64,000 nucleotides of DNA from CAWCGU01 sp963838095 (lineage in GTDB: Bacteria; Actinomycetota; Thermoleophilia; Solirubrobacterales; 70-9): the NCBI GenBank assembly GCA_963838095.1, contig CAWIPO010000008.1:248001-312000 (forward strand). The letters run 5' to 3'. Positions 8,423-16,411 of this stretch are shown here, piece after piece (position 1 is the stretch's first letter; every line of letters starts with the position of its first letter). The notes under the pieces were generated by a model. It was not told the origin of the DNA and ran no database searches. It saw only the letters and a program-made list of their open reading frames with translations. A program made the position numbers and the translations under genes.

Positions 8423-9156
8423 TGCTGCCCGAGGTCTCGGAGCTGGCCACGATCGTCGTTTGCGAGGACGACGCGGCGACGCTCGAGCTGCTGTGCGACC
8501 ACCTGACCGCCGACCGCTACCGGACGCTGCCGGCGCCGTCGGCCGCAGACGCGCTGCGCCTCTGCCACTTCCGCCACCCCGACCTGCTGCTCCTGGACCT
8601 GGGCCTGCCCGACGCCTCCGGTCTCGACGTGCTGCGGGAGATTCGCTCGGCCGATGGGCTCAGCGGGCGCTACGACGTCACCCTCCCCGTGATCGTGCTC
8701 AGCGGTCGCGCCGGCGCCGACGATCGTGTCCGCGGGCTGATGGAGGGGGCCGATGACTACCTCCCAAAGCCGTTCGCGTATCCGGAGCTGCGGGCGAGGG
8801 TGGCGACGGTGTTGCGAAGGCGGCAGGGACGGCGGCTGGGTCCGCTCCGCGTCGGCGGTCTGCTCGTCGACCCGACAACGAGGGAGGTGCAGGTCGACGG
8901 GCGCCGGGTGCAGCTCTCGAACAAGGAGTTCGAGCTGCTGCGGACGCTGGCGGCCGAGCCGATGCGCGTGTTCACGAAGACCGAATTGCTCCGCGACGTG
9001 TGGGGGTTTCGCTCCATGGGCCGCACCCGGACCCTCGACTCGCACGCAAGCCGCCTGCGGCGAAAGCTCGACCCGGAGGCTGCGCGCTTCGTCGTCAATA
9101 TCTGGGGAGTCGGGTACAGGCTCGTCGACGGGCCGGCGGGAGGGTTCGTCGGTTGA
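8422..9156 (+). CDS. OmpR-family response regulator
   Basis: A two-component response regulator of about 244 aa. The receiver domain has the acidic pair in CEDD (residues 14-17), the phospho-acceptor D59 in LLLLDLGLPD and the conserved lysine in DYLPKPF. The C-terminal winged helix carries the OmpR pattern SNKEFELLRTLA and WGVGYRL. The ATG at 8422 overlaps the DUF192 stop; a GTG at 8416 is an alternative. The stop codon overlaps the TTG start of the histidine kinase. Its place in front of cpaB suggests, but does not prove, control of pilus genes. Confidence 0.9.
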   Translation: MLPEVSELATIVVCEDDAATLELLCDHLTADRYRTLPAPSAADALRLCHFRHPDLLLLDLGLPDASGLDVLREIRSADGLSGRYDVTLPVIVLSGRAGADDRVRGLMEGADDYLPKPFAYPELRARVATVLRRRQGRRLGPLRVGGLLVDPTTREVQVDGRRVQLSNKEFELLRTLAAEPMRVFTKTELLRDVWGFRSMGRTRTLDSHASRLRRKLDPEAARFVVNIWGVGYRLVDGPAGGFVG

Positions 9157-9866
9157 GTGCTCCGTTCGAGCTGCTCCTCGCCGGCTGGGCGCTCTCTCTC
9201 GCTTTCGGATGTCTGCTCGCCCGCTGCCACGTCCGCAATCGCGCGATGAGGGCCCGGGTCGCCGACGCACTGCACGAGCTGCGCCGCCCGCTGCAGGCCA
9301 TGGCCCTGGCAGGTGACCAGGCGGCGATGGCGCGCCAGCTCGAGGCCGCGCTGCCCGCTCTCGAGGACCTCCAGCGCGGGTTCCTCGGCGCATCGCCCGG
9401 GCTTCTGCTCCGGCGCGTCGAGCTGCGCCCGCTGGTGGAGGCGGCGGTGGGACGCTGGGGATCCCAGGCGGAGGACTCGAGTGCGGGGGTGGAGCTGTTG
9501 TGGTCGGCGGGAGACGCTCGCGCCGTGGTCGATACGCGCCGGCTGGCGCAGGCGCTGGACAACCTGATCGCGAACGCTCTCGAGCACGGGCACTCCCCGG
9601 TGATCGTGGAGGCGGCGCCCTGCGCAGCGGGACTGAGGCTCAGCGTCCGCAATCGCGTCAGGAGCACCGGTGGCGGCGGGGAGCTCCCGAACCGCGGCGC
9701 GCTCGCCGGAGGGTCGAAGGCCCGCGGACACGGGCTGCGGATCGTTTCCGCGATCGCCAGCGCTCACGGCGGCCGGTTCCTCTTCGACTGCTCCGCGGGG
9801 TGGGCCGTCGGGGTGCTCGAGCTTCCGCTCGCGCGGCGGGCCCACGGGACCGCAGTCGCAACGTGA
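9153..9866 (+). CDS. Sensor histidine kinase, short single-helix type
   Basis: A histidine kinase of about 237 aa from a TTG in a TTGA overlap with the response regulator stop. It has one N-terminal membrane helix (residues about 5-24), no recognisable extracellular sensor domain, the phospho-acceptor H41 in ALHELRRP, an N box LDNLIANALEHG and a G box GHGLRIV. With so little outside the membrane it probably senses through the helix or a partner protein. It is the cognate partner of the upstream regulator by position. Readings that begin further upstream run through the regulator gene and are not credible. Its stop overlaps the GTG of the next gene (GTGA). Confidence 0.85.
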   Translation: MSAPFELLLAGWALSLAFGCLLARCHVRNRAMRARVADALHELRRPLQAMALAGDQAAMARQLEAALPALEDLQRGFLGASPGLLLRRVELRPLVEAAVGRWGSQAEDSSAGVELLWSAGDARAVVDTRRLAQALDNLIANALEHGHSPVIVEAAPCAAGLRLSVRNRVRSTGGGGELPNRGALAGGSKARGHGLRIVSAIASAHGGRFLFDCSAGWAVGVLELPLARRAHGTAVAT

Positions 9867-10543
9867 GCCGGCGCGCCCGCGCGTTCACCTTTCTGGTCGC
9901 GGCCCTGCTCTGTGCCGCGCTTGCCGCCGCGCTCGCGGGTGGCTACGGCGCCTCGGTCGAGCGGCAGCTCGGGGAGCTGCGCCCGGTGCTGGTGGCGACC
10001 TCGCAACTGCCGGCCCGGGAGCAGATCACGGCCCGGACGGTGGAGCGGTCGCTGGAGGTGCGCAGGGTGCCGGATCGGTTCGTGCCGGCGGCCGCGCTGG
10101 CATCGCCGGCGGAGGCGATCGGGCGAGAGCCGGCGGTAACGATCTCCTCCGGCGCATATGTGACCAGCGATCAGCTCAGGGTTCCGCGGACGGCCGAGGC
10201 GCACGAGCCGGTGCTTCCGGCCGATCTCAATCCCGTCGAGATCGAGGTCAGCGGCGCAGACGCCCTGGCTGCCGCCGGAGCCGCTGACGGGTCGGGAGAG
10301 AGCAGGGTGGACGTGATCGTGACCACCGAGCCCGGCCCCGGCGTAGGGGACGGTCGCACCTACGTCGCCGCCGCCGGAGTGCCCCTGCTGGCGCTGATCG
10401 ATGCCGGCGACCTCGGTACGGGGGACGTCCCGGCGCTCACGACTCACATCGCCACACTCGCCCTCACCCGCGAGCAGGCGCTGCGCCTGATCGACGCGGA
10501 GAGCTACGCGCGGGCAGTGCGACTGATTCCGGCAGGCGGCTGA
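9863..10543 (+). CDS. cpaB: CpaB/RcpC-like Flp pilus assembly protein (SAF domain)
   Basis: A 226-aa protein with an N-terminal membrane anchor (FTFLVAALLCAALAAALAG) and a SAF-type domain from about residue 38 (VLVATSQLPAREQITARTVE), the usual build of CpaB/RcpC. In Tad systems this periplasmic protein helps stabilise the pilus channel; in a Gram-positive it would face the wall side. GTG start in a GTGA overlap with the kinase. The remaining tad genes on this strand resume at 13564, after three minus-strand genes. The C-terminal half is less conserved and I recognise no further domain. Confidence 0.75.
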   Translation: MSRRARAFTFLVAALLCAALAAALAGGYGASVERQLGELRPVLVATSQLPAREQITARTVERSLEVRRVPDRFVPAAALASPAEAIGREPAVTISSGAYVTSDQLRVPRTAEAHEPVLPADLNPVEIEVSGADALAAAGAADGSGESRVDVIVTTEPGPGVGDGRTYVAAAGVPLLALIDAGDLGTGDVPALTTHIATLALTREQALRLIDAESYARAVRLIPAGG

Positions 10544-10574
10544 GCGCGAGACCGCCTACGGCTCGGCGCTCAGC
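10539..10574. terminator. Hairpin between convergent cpaB and lipoprotein genes
   Basis: GCTGAGCGC at 10539-10547 pairs with GCGCTCAGC at 10566-10574, and GAG/CTC extends the stem past a one-base bulge. The stem spans both stop codons of the convergent pair. There is no T-tract on either side, so this is a likely two-way, non-canonical terminator. Confidence 0.5.
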
Positions 10575-10951
10575 GGGGCGAAGGCCTGGAAGTGGACGTA
10601 GAGCTTGTAGAGGCGGAGGCTGTCGGAGAAGTCAGGGGCACAGGTGTGCTGGAACTTCTCGTATGCGTCCTCGTCGCTGAGGTCGGATGATGCCGTCTCC
10701 GACGTCTGCGGGGTGAGCTGGCCGCGCAGGTCCTCGATCGTCGCGTAGCGCTCAGCCTTCGTTCCCTGGCGCCAGTCCCGGCAGTTCGCGAACTGGGCCG
10801 TCGAGCCTGCCCTGACGATCTCGCCGACGCCCTCCTCGTCAACCGCCTCGGAGGGAGCGTCGCCGCCTTGCGCCTCCGCACCGCAGCCCCCGAGCAGGGC
10901 CACAGCCGCGACAAGGGCCAGCGCGCGCCAGCCGGTGTGGCTCGTGCGCAT
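10556..10951 (-). CDS. Small putative lipoprotein
   Basis: A 131-aa secreted protein with a lipoprotein signal: a basic start, helix ALALVAAVALL and lipobox LGGC (cysteine near residue 23). The mature part is acidic and has two further cysteines (FANCRDW and QHTCAPDF) that could form a disulfide. I recognise no family. Its ATG at 10951 overlaps the stop of the beta-helix gene (TGATG), so the two are almost certainly translated together and may form one surface unit. A longer start at 10990 would run inside the upstream gene. Confidence 0.75.
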   Translation of the reverse strand: MRTSHTGWRALALVAAVALLGGCGAEAQGGDAPSEAVDEEGVGEIVRAGSTAQFANCRDWRQGTKAERYATIEDLRGQLTPQTSETASSDLSDEDAYEKFQHTCAPDFSDSLRLYKLYVHFQAFAPLSAEP

Positions 10952-12909
10952 CAGGGGTTGTTCGCGCGCGGCTGCGGCGGCACGGTCCACCAGTCACAGT
11001 CGTTCGGCCCGGTGTCCTCGTCGGGGCCGTCCCCGCAATCGACCAGGTACGCCAGCTTGGCAATATCGTCGTTGCCGACGCTCGTCGCGCAGTCGGAAGG
11101 CAGCACCTGAGGTGGATCCGCCGGTAGACGGCCGGCCTCGCCCGGGCCCGTCACGCTCGCCGCCGTCCCGCTGCTACCGGTGTTCGCGAACCAGCAGTTG
11201 CCGGTGTTCGAGGCGAAGAACTCGCTCCACCAGAAGTCGGTTCCGTTCGGCACCGTGGGCCCGTTGTCGCCGATCGCGTGGACGTTGCCGAACTTGTTGA
11301 GCGCCTTCGGGGGGAACCTGACCCCATTCGGTGCTCGGCCAACCTTGTTGTGGTGGAAGCGGTTGCCGCACGATGTCGAGAGCCCGTTTGCGGGCGCTCC
11401 GGAGCATGAGACGCCGGGGAAGATGTCCCCCTCGGCGCCACCGCCGTTTGTGAGCGCGTCGGGCACGGCGAACAGCATCGCGCCGTCGCGCCAGTTGTCG
11501 AAGATCCAGTTGTGGTGGACGTCGGCGTCGTTCATCCCGGGGTAGATGATCCCGGTGCCGATCGGCACGCCGACCAGGATGTCGATGGGGGCGTTGTCTC
11601 GGTAGAGGTCGAGGTTGTTGGAGTAGATGTAGTTGTGGTCGATCTCCGAGCTGTCTGCCGGGAACCCGGGGTGGCCGGCGGCCGAGAGTGTGTCGCTCGA
11701 TATGCCGGTCGAGTTGCCGTAGATGTGGTTGTTGGTGATCCGCACGGCGTTGCCCATCGAGCCCGAATAGCCGAGCGCAGAGCCATGCATGTCGCACTTG
11801 GTGATCGTCGTGTTCGCGCGCGGGGCATCGGGATAGAAGCCCGTCGCCTGCGAGCCCGTCTCGGGCGAGGCGCCGGGATAGACGGCCGCGTCGCCGGCGC
11901 CGAACCCCTCGCAGTTTTGGACGAGGTTGTGGTCGGACGTGAAGCTGAGGTGGCCGTAGTCGGCTGCCCAGAAGAACTTCACGCGGTCGAGCAGGACGCC
12001 GTCGACCTCCTCGTTGTAGAAGCCGTGCTCCTGCGCCCCCCGCATCAGGAAGTTGCGTCCCACGAACCCGTCGGCACGGTCAACGCGAAGCACCACATCC
12101 TTGGCGTAACCGCCGGGCTTCGCCCTTACCCCGTTGCCTTCATAGTCGGTGCCCCCGTCCAGGATCACATCCTCTGGCTTGACGCCACTGCCCTCGATCT
12201 GGAGGTTGCAGCGCACGCAAGGCCCCAGCTCCTGGGCGGGGATCCCTTGCCGGTCCGACAGCGGCGGCTGGGGCGGATCGCCGACGACGGCGCGCCCCTG
12301 GACGTAAATCAGGTTCTGGTCGTTGGGGCAGGTGACCTGGTACTCGTAGCTGGGGGCGAGGTCCCCGCTCGCGTCCTCCTGAAGCAGGCTGGGGTTGCAG
12401 GTCGGGTCGTTCTCGGGTGCGGTGCGTGACTCCGGCTCGGTGTAGTGGCCGGGCATGATCACGATCCGGTCGTTGTTGCCCGTGTCGAAGACGGCCTGCT
12501 GGACCGAGTCGTACTGGCACTGGTCCGCGAGTGCTGCGTTGATCTCGCGCAGCTCGTTGGCATCCTGCTTCGAGACCTTGATCTTGTCTTGGCTCGGTCG
12601 CAGCCGGTAACCGTTCTTGACTGCCTTGGTCAGCGAGGTCTCGAGAGCGTCCAGTGAGTCGGTCCCCGCGGTGCCCTGGCAGACCACAAGCACTTCGCCC
12701 GGGCCCGCGCCGGTGACGGCCGACTCCAGCGAGCGCGCCGTCGGCACCTCTCCGCCGGCCGGCGGACTGACGGTGTTGTCAGGTGCGGGGTCGGGCCAGT
12801 AGGAGGGTCGCTCGAGGTGTGCGAACGCCAGCGCCGGTAGCGCGAGCGCGACCACCGCAGTCGCGGCCGCCATCGCCGCCAATGGAATCCGTCGACCCGA
12901 TTCCTGCAC
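10951..12909 (-). CDS. Secreted right-handed parallel beta-helix repeat protein
   Basis: A protein of about 652 aa with a Sec signal peptide (helix AAATAVVALALPALAFA) and a long region of beta-helix rungs rich in Asn, for example HNLVQNCEGFG, ITNNHIYGNSTG, IDHNYIYSNN, VHHNWIFDN and FHHNKVG. The fold is that of NosD/pectate-lyase-like proteins. Candidate roles are polysaccharide binding or cleavage; no clear catalytic set was seen. The start is set by AGGAGG placed 5 bases before the GTG at 12909, which rejects the ATG-like start at 12972. It forms an overlapping pair with the lipoprotein gene. A 9-bp inverted repeat lies in its 5' leader. Confidence 0.82.
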   Translation of the reverse strand: MQESGRRIPLAAMAAATAVVALALPALAFAHLERPSYWPDPAPDNTVSPPAGGEVPTARSLESAVTGAGPGEVLVVCQGTAGTDSLDALETSLTKAVKNGYRLRPSQDKIKVSKQDANELREINAALADQCQYDSVQQAVFDTGNNDRIVIMPGHYTEPESRTAPENDPTCNPSLLQEDASGDLAPSYEYQVTCPNDQNLIYVQGRAVVGDPPQPPLSDRQGIPAQELGPCVRCNLQIEGSGVKPEDVILDGGTDYEGNGVRAKPGGYAKDVVLRVDRADGFVGRNFLMRGAQEHGFYNEEVDGVLLDRVKFFWAADYGHLSFTSDHNLVQNCEGFGAGDAAVYPGASPETGSQATGFYPDAPRANTTITKCDMHGSALGYSGSMGNAVRITNNHIYGNSTGISSDTLSAAGHPGFPADSSEIDHNYIYSNNLDLYRDNAPIDILVGVPIGTGIIYPGMNDADVHHNWIFDNWRDGAMLFAVPDALTNGGGAEGDIFPGVSCSGAPANGLSTSCGNRFHHNKVGRAPNGVRFPPKALNKFGNVHAIGDNGPTVPNGTDFWWSEFFASNTGNCWFANTGSSGTAASVTGPGEAGRLPADPPQVLPSDCATSVGNDDIAKLAYLVDCGDGPDEDTGPNDCDWWTVPPQPRANNP

Positions 12910-12936
12910 CTGTGCCTCCTTGCTTGGCCTTACCGC

Positions 12937-12965
12937 GGGTTCGCCTCGGTCCGTCGGGCGAACCC
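12937..12965 (-). promoter_or_regulatory. Inverted repeat in the leader of the beta-helix gene
   Basis: GGGTTCGCC (12937-12945) and GGCGAACCC (12957-12965) are perfect 9-bp complements around an 11-base loop, 28 bases upstream of the GTG start. It could be an mRNA hairpin or an operator for a dimeric regulator. I saw no convincing promoter boxes beside it. Confidence 0.45.
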
Positions 12966-13011
12966 CGTGCAACAGACACTAACATCGCAAACCGACCGCG
13001 GTTGCGCAGCT

Positions 13012-13503
13012 TCAGGCGCTCTCGAAAGCGCGCTTCGCCTCCTCGCCCCTGACCGCGAAGACGATTCGCTCCAGGCCGCTGTCCTCGGCGAGGTGGCGGC
13101 GCACTTCCTCGAGCTCGATGCGGGCGGCCTCCTCGACCGGGAAGCCGCCGACGCCGGTGCCGAAGGCGACCAGCGCCAGCGACTTCGCGCCCAGCTCGTC
13201 GGCCTTCGCGAGCGTGCTCGCCGTCGCCCGGCGGATGATCTCGCCTGAGGTCGGCCCCCCGAGCTCCATCGTCGCCGCGTGGATCACCCATCTCGACGGC
13301 ATCTCTCCCGCCGTCGTCTCGACGGCTTCCCCGAGCCCGACCGGCGCTTTCTCATGGCTCTCGCGCTGGACCTCCGGGCCACCGGCCCGCGAGATCGCCG
13401 CCGCGACGCCGCCTCCGTGGGCGAGCTGGGTGTTGGCGGCGTTGGCGATCGCGTCGACGTCCAGGGTCGTGATGTCTTCCTCCAGAACCTCGATCTGTGC
13501 CAT
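13012..13503 (-). CDS. Macro domain (ADP-ribose-binding) protein
   Basis: A stand-alone macro domain of 163 aa. The ADP-ribose pocket motifs are present: NAANTQLAHGGGVA (residues 21-34) and the phosphate-binding loop ALVAFGTGVGGFP. Proteins of this class (YmdB, Af1521-like) bind or hydrolyse ADP-ribose derivatives such as O-acetyl-ADP-ribose or ADP-ribosyl adducts. It is divergent from cpaF with about 60 bases between them. No ADP-ribosyltransferase or DarT-like toxin is adjacent, so a housekeeping role is the simplest reading. Confidence 0.9.
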   Translation of the reverse strand: MAQIEVLEEDITTLDVDAIANAANTQLAHGGGVAAAISRAGGPEVQRESHEKAPVGLGEAVETTAGEMPSRWVIHAATMELGGPTSGEIIRRATASTLAKADELGAKSLALVAFGTGVGGFPVEEAARIELEEVRRHLAEDSGLERIVFAVRGEEAKRAFESA

Positions 13504-13563
13504 CTCCGATCACCCTATTCGGGCGCACGGGGCGTCGCCGGCGCCGGCGGGCTTCTAGCGGAA

Positions 13564-14703
13564 GTGGGAAGCGCCGACGATCGCCACATCGGAGCGCTTG
13601 CCGGCGATCTGCGCCGGATGCTGATGGAGCAGCGGCGGGCGGATGCCGCCGCCGGGCGCCCGCTCGGGTCCGATCTCGAGTCCGCGGTCACCGAGCTGGT
13701 GGACCGCGAGGCCGAGATCCTGTCGGCGGGCCGGAGGCTCCGCATCAGGGAGCTGATCCTGCGCGAGACGGTGGGGCTGGGCCCACTCGAGGTGCTGCTC
13801 GCGGATCCGCTGGTCGAGGAGGTGATGGTGAACGGATCCGAGAACGTGTATGTGGAGCGCGCGGGCCGGATCGAGCGCACCGAGGTCGTGTTCGAATCCG
13901 ATCGCGAGCTGCGCGACGCGATCGAGCGAATCCTGGCTCCGCTCGGGCGCCGGGTCGATGAGCTGAATCCGATGGTCGACGCCAGGCTTGCCGACGGATC
14001 ACGCGTGAACGTCGTGATCCCGCCGCTTGCCGTTGACGGACCGTCCGTCTCCATTCGCCGCTTCCCGGCCACGCGCCCCGGGCCCGACGAGCTCGTCGAG
14101 TCGGGAACGCTCAGCCCGGACCTTCACGACCTGCTCCAGGCCGCCGTCAGCGACCGGCGCAGCATCCTGATCAGTGGCGGCACGGGGTCGGGGAAGACGA
14201 CGCTGCTGAATGCGCTCTCGCGCTTCATCGGCGAGGACGAGCGGGTCGTGACGATCGAGGACGCGGCCGAGCTTCGCCTGCAGCAGCCGCACGTCGTCAG
14301 GCTGGAAAGCCGGCCCGCGAGCGTTGAGGGTAGGGGAGAGGTGACGATTCGGGACCTGCTCCGAAACGCGCTCCGAATGCGTCCGGATCGAATCGTGATC
14401 GGCGAGGTACGAGGCCCGGAAGCGCTTGACCTGCTCTCTGCTCTCAACACCGGGCACGACGGAGCGCTGTCCACCGTGCATGCGAACTCGCCCGAGGATG
14501 CGCTCAGCCGGCTCGAGACGCTGGCGCTGATGGCCGATCTCGGCCTGCCGCACGGCGCGATCCGCGAGCAGCTCTCCCGCGGTCTCGATCTGCTCGTGCA
14601 CATGCGACGGAGCGAGGACGGGGCCCGGCTTGTCTCCGAGGCCTCTGAGGTGGTCCAGTCCGCCGGTGGAGCGGGGGTGAGGGTGCACTGGCAGCGCCCA
14701 TGA
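13564..14703 (+). CDS. cpaF: CpaF/TadA-type pilus assembly ATPase
   Basis: A secretion ATPase of the type II/IV family, the motor of Tad/Flp pilus assembly. From the GTG at 13564 it has 379 aa. Motifs in order: the family block PLVEEVMVNG (about 82-91), Walker A GGTGSGKTT (205-213), an Asp box TIEDAAELRL, Walker B region RIVIGEVRGPEALD and a His box GALSTVHANSP. It is a little shorter than typical CpaF (about 400-450 aa) at the N-terminus. Readings that begin at 13279 run over the divergent macro-domain gene and are rejected. It overlaps tadB by 4 bases (ATGA). Confidence 0.92.
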   Translation: MGSADDRHIGALAGDLRRMLMEQRRADAAAGRPLGSDLESAVTELVDREAEILSAGRRLRIRELILRETVGLGPLEVLLADPLVEEVMVNGSENVYVERAGRIERTEVVFESDRELRDAIERILAPLGRRVDELNPMVDARLADGSRVNVVIPPLAVDGPSVSIRRFPATRPGPDELVESGTLSPDLHDLLQAAVSDRRSILISGGTGSGKTTLLNALSRFIGEDERVVTIEDAAELRLQQPHVVRLESRPASVEGRGEVTIRDLLRNALRMRPDRIVIGEVRGPEALDLLSALNTGHDGALSTVHANSPEDALSRLETLALMADLGLPHGAIREQLSRGLDLLVHMRRSEDGARLVSEASEVVQSAGGAGVRVHWQRP

Positions 14704-15548
14704 CGCCGATCGCTCCGGTGCTGCTCGCCGCTCTCGCCGGCGGGCTCGGCGCGATCGCCGTGCGGGAGGCGGTGCACGCAACGCCGGCGCTGGCGAGCTG
14801 GCTCCGCGACTCGCTGGAGCCGCTGAAGCGAGCCGGCCGCGAGGGGTACGACCCCAGCCGCAACGAGCAACGGCGGCTGGCGGCGCTCGGCGCCGGTGCG
14901 CTGCTCGCCGGTGCGCTGCTGATCGTCGGGCCGGGCCCGGCCGCGGGGCTGGCGGTGGCCGGCCCCGCTGCGGCGAGCTGGGTGGTGACCCGACGGCGAG
15001 CGCGCTACCGCGCCCGCGTCGAGCGCGGACTGCCCTCGGTCGCAACAGCGCTCGCCGACGCCCTCGCCGCCGGTCAGTCCGTGCGCGGAGCGCTCGCCGC
15101 GGCAGCGGGTTCCCTCGAGGGGCCGCCTGCGGTTGAGCTTGCGCGGATGCGCGCCGACCTGGAGCTGGGTGCCTCGACGACGGACGCGCTCGGCTCGCTG
15201 CAGCGCCGAATGCGCTCGCCGCGGGTCGACGCCTTCGCGGCGGCGCTCGCCTCCCAGCAGCTCGGGGGCGGAGACCTCGCCGCTCTGCTGCGCCGGCACG
15301 CGGCGGCCGGCGCCGAGCGTGACCGTGTCGTCGCCGACGCCAGGGCGGCGACCGCTCAGGCCCGGTTCACGGGGCTGCTGGTGGTGGCGATGCCGACCGG
15401 CGCGGCGTTATTTGCCGAGCTCGTGAACCCGGGGTTCATGGGAGGGTTGCTGGCCGAGCCCGCCTCCGCCATGCTGCTCGCGGCGGCGGCCGGGCTGCAG
15501 GTCGCCGGCTTCGCAGCGATCAGGCGGCTCTCGCGGGTGGCGGAATGA
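14700..15548 (+). CDS. tadB: TadB-type Flp pilus membrane platform protein
   Basis: A polytopic membrane protein (282 aa) with a T2SF (GspF-like) domain. Two early hydrophobic segments (about 1-20 and 60-100) precede the cytoplasmic helical domain, with ERGLPSVATALADALAAGQSV typical of the family, followed by C-terminal helices from about 225. With TadC it should form the inner-membrane platform turned by the CpaF motor. The ATG is inside the end of cpaF (ATGA overlap). No cysteine pairs or extra domains were seen. Confidence 0.85.
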   Translation: MTPIAPVLLAALAGGLGAIAVREAVHATPALASWLRDSLEPLKRAGREGYDPSRNEQRRLAALGAGALLAGALLIVGPGPAAGLAVAGPAAASWVVTRRRARYRARVERGLPSVATALADALAAGQSVRGALAAAAGSLEGPPAVELARMRADLELGASTTDALGSLQRRMRSPRVDAFAAALASQQLGGGDLAALLRRHAAAGAERDRVVADARAATAQARFTGLLVVAMPTGAALFAELVNPGFMGGLLAEPASAMLLAAAAGLQVAGFAAIRRLSRVAE

Positions 15549-15561
15549 TTTCGAGGCGATC

Positions 15562-16401
15562 GTGATCGCCGCGTTGCTCGCCGCCGGATCGGTGCTGCTC
15601 GCTGCAGCCGCGATCTGGGAGCTGGCGGGCAGCCGCGGCGAGGAGCTGAGCGCCGGCGCGGAGCGCGCGCTGGCGGCGATGTCGGCCGGTCGCGCGCGCT
15701 CTCTCGCAGAGGCGGCGATCAGGCTCGGCGTTCCGCAGCGGCTCGAACGCGCAGGGCTCGCGGACCGACTGCCGGTGGTCGTGGTGATGGCCGCGAAGCT
15801 CGCCGGTGCGGCTGCGGGGGCGATGACGGCGAGCACGATCGCGCCGGCGGCTCCCGGCCGGCTGTCGCTGGTGGTCGCGATCGCGATTCCGGCGGCGGGC
15901 TTCGTCGCCCCCGATGCGCTGCTCGAGCGTGAGGCGAGAGCTCGCCGGCGGCGCCTGGTCGGCGCGCTTCCCGACGCCCTCGACCTGCTCGGGGTCGGCG
16001 CCGCCGCCGGGCGCAGCCCGCGCACGGTACTGGCGGAGATCGCAGATGGCAGCTCCGGGCCTCTGGCAGGCGAGCTTCGGATGGCCGTCGCGGAGATGGA
16101 CAGCGGAGCCTCGGTGAACGAGGCGCTCGAGAGCATGCGCGCCCGGGTTCCCGGTCGCGAGGTCGGCGCACTGGCGGCTGCGCTCGAGCGCTCGCGCCGC
16201 TACGGCTCGCCGCTCGCCGAGCAGCTTCGTGAGCAGGCGACCGCGCTTCGCGGGGAGGCGAGGCGAGGGGTCGAGGAGCGTGCCGCCCGCGCCGCGCCGA
16301 AAATCCAGCTCGTCGTCGCCCTGATCCTCGTCCCGTCCGTGCTGCTGATGATCGCCGCGGCGCTGATCGCGAACTCAGACGCGCTGCTGGCCGGATTCTG
16401 A
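15562..16401 (+). CDS. tadC: TadC-type Flp pilus membrane platform protein
   Basis: A second T2SF-domain membrane protein (279 aa). The cytoplasmic domain has RRLVGALPDALDLLGVGAAAG, ASVNEALESMRARVPG and RYGSPLAEQLREQA, all typical of TadC, and the last helix IQLVVALILVPSVLLMIAAALI closes the protein. It starts with GTG 13 bases after tadB. No prepilin (Flp), TadE/F or peptidase gene follows within the window; the next gene is on the other strand, so the pilin genes must be elsewhere. Confidence 0.85.
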   Translation: MIAALLAAGSVLLAAAAIWELAGSRGEELSAGAERALAAMSAGRARSLAEAAIRLGVPQRLERAGLADRLPVVVVMAAKLAGAAAGAMTASTIAPAAPGRLSLVVAIAIPAAGFVAPDALLEREARARRRRLVGALPDALDLLGVGAAAGRSPRTVLAEIADGSSGPLAGELRMAVAEMDSGASVNEALESMRARVPGREVGALAAALERSRRYGSPLAEQLREQATALRGEARRGVEERAARAAPKIQLVVALILVPSVLLMIAAALIANSDALLAGF

Positions 16402-16411
16402 AGCAGCTCGT

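Noticed and set aside
10951..13503. Mobile element inserted in the tad locus
   Set aside because: No transposase, integrase, terminal repeats or target duplication seen; base composition matches the neighbours.
13012..13503. DarTG-like toxin-antitoxin system based on the macro domain
   Set aside because: No ADP-ribosyltransferase gene is adjacent, and the divergent neighbour is cpaF.
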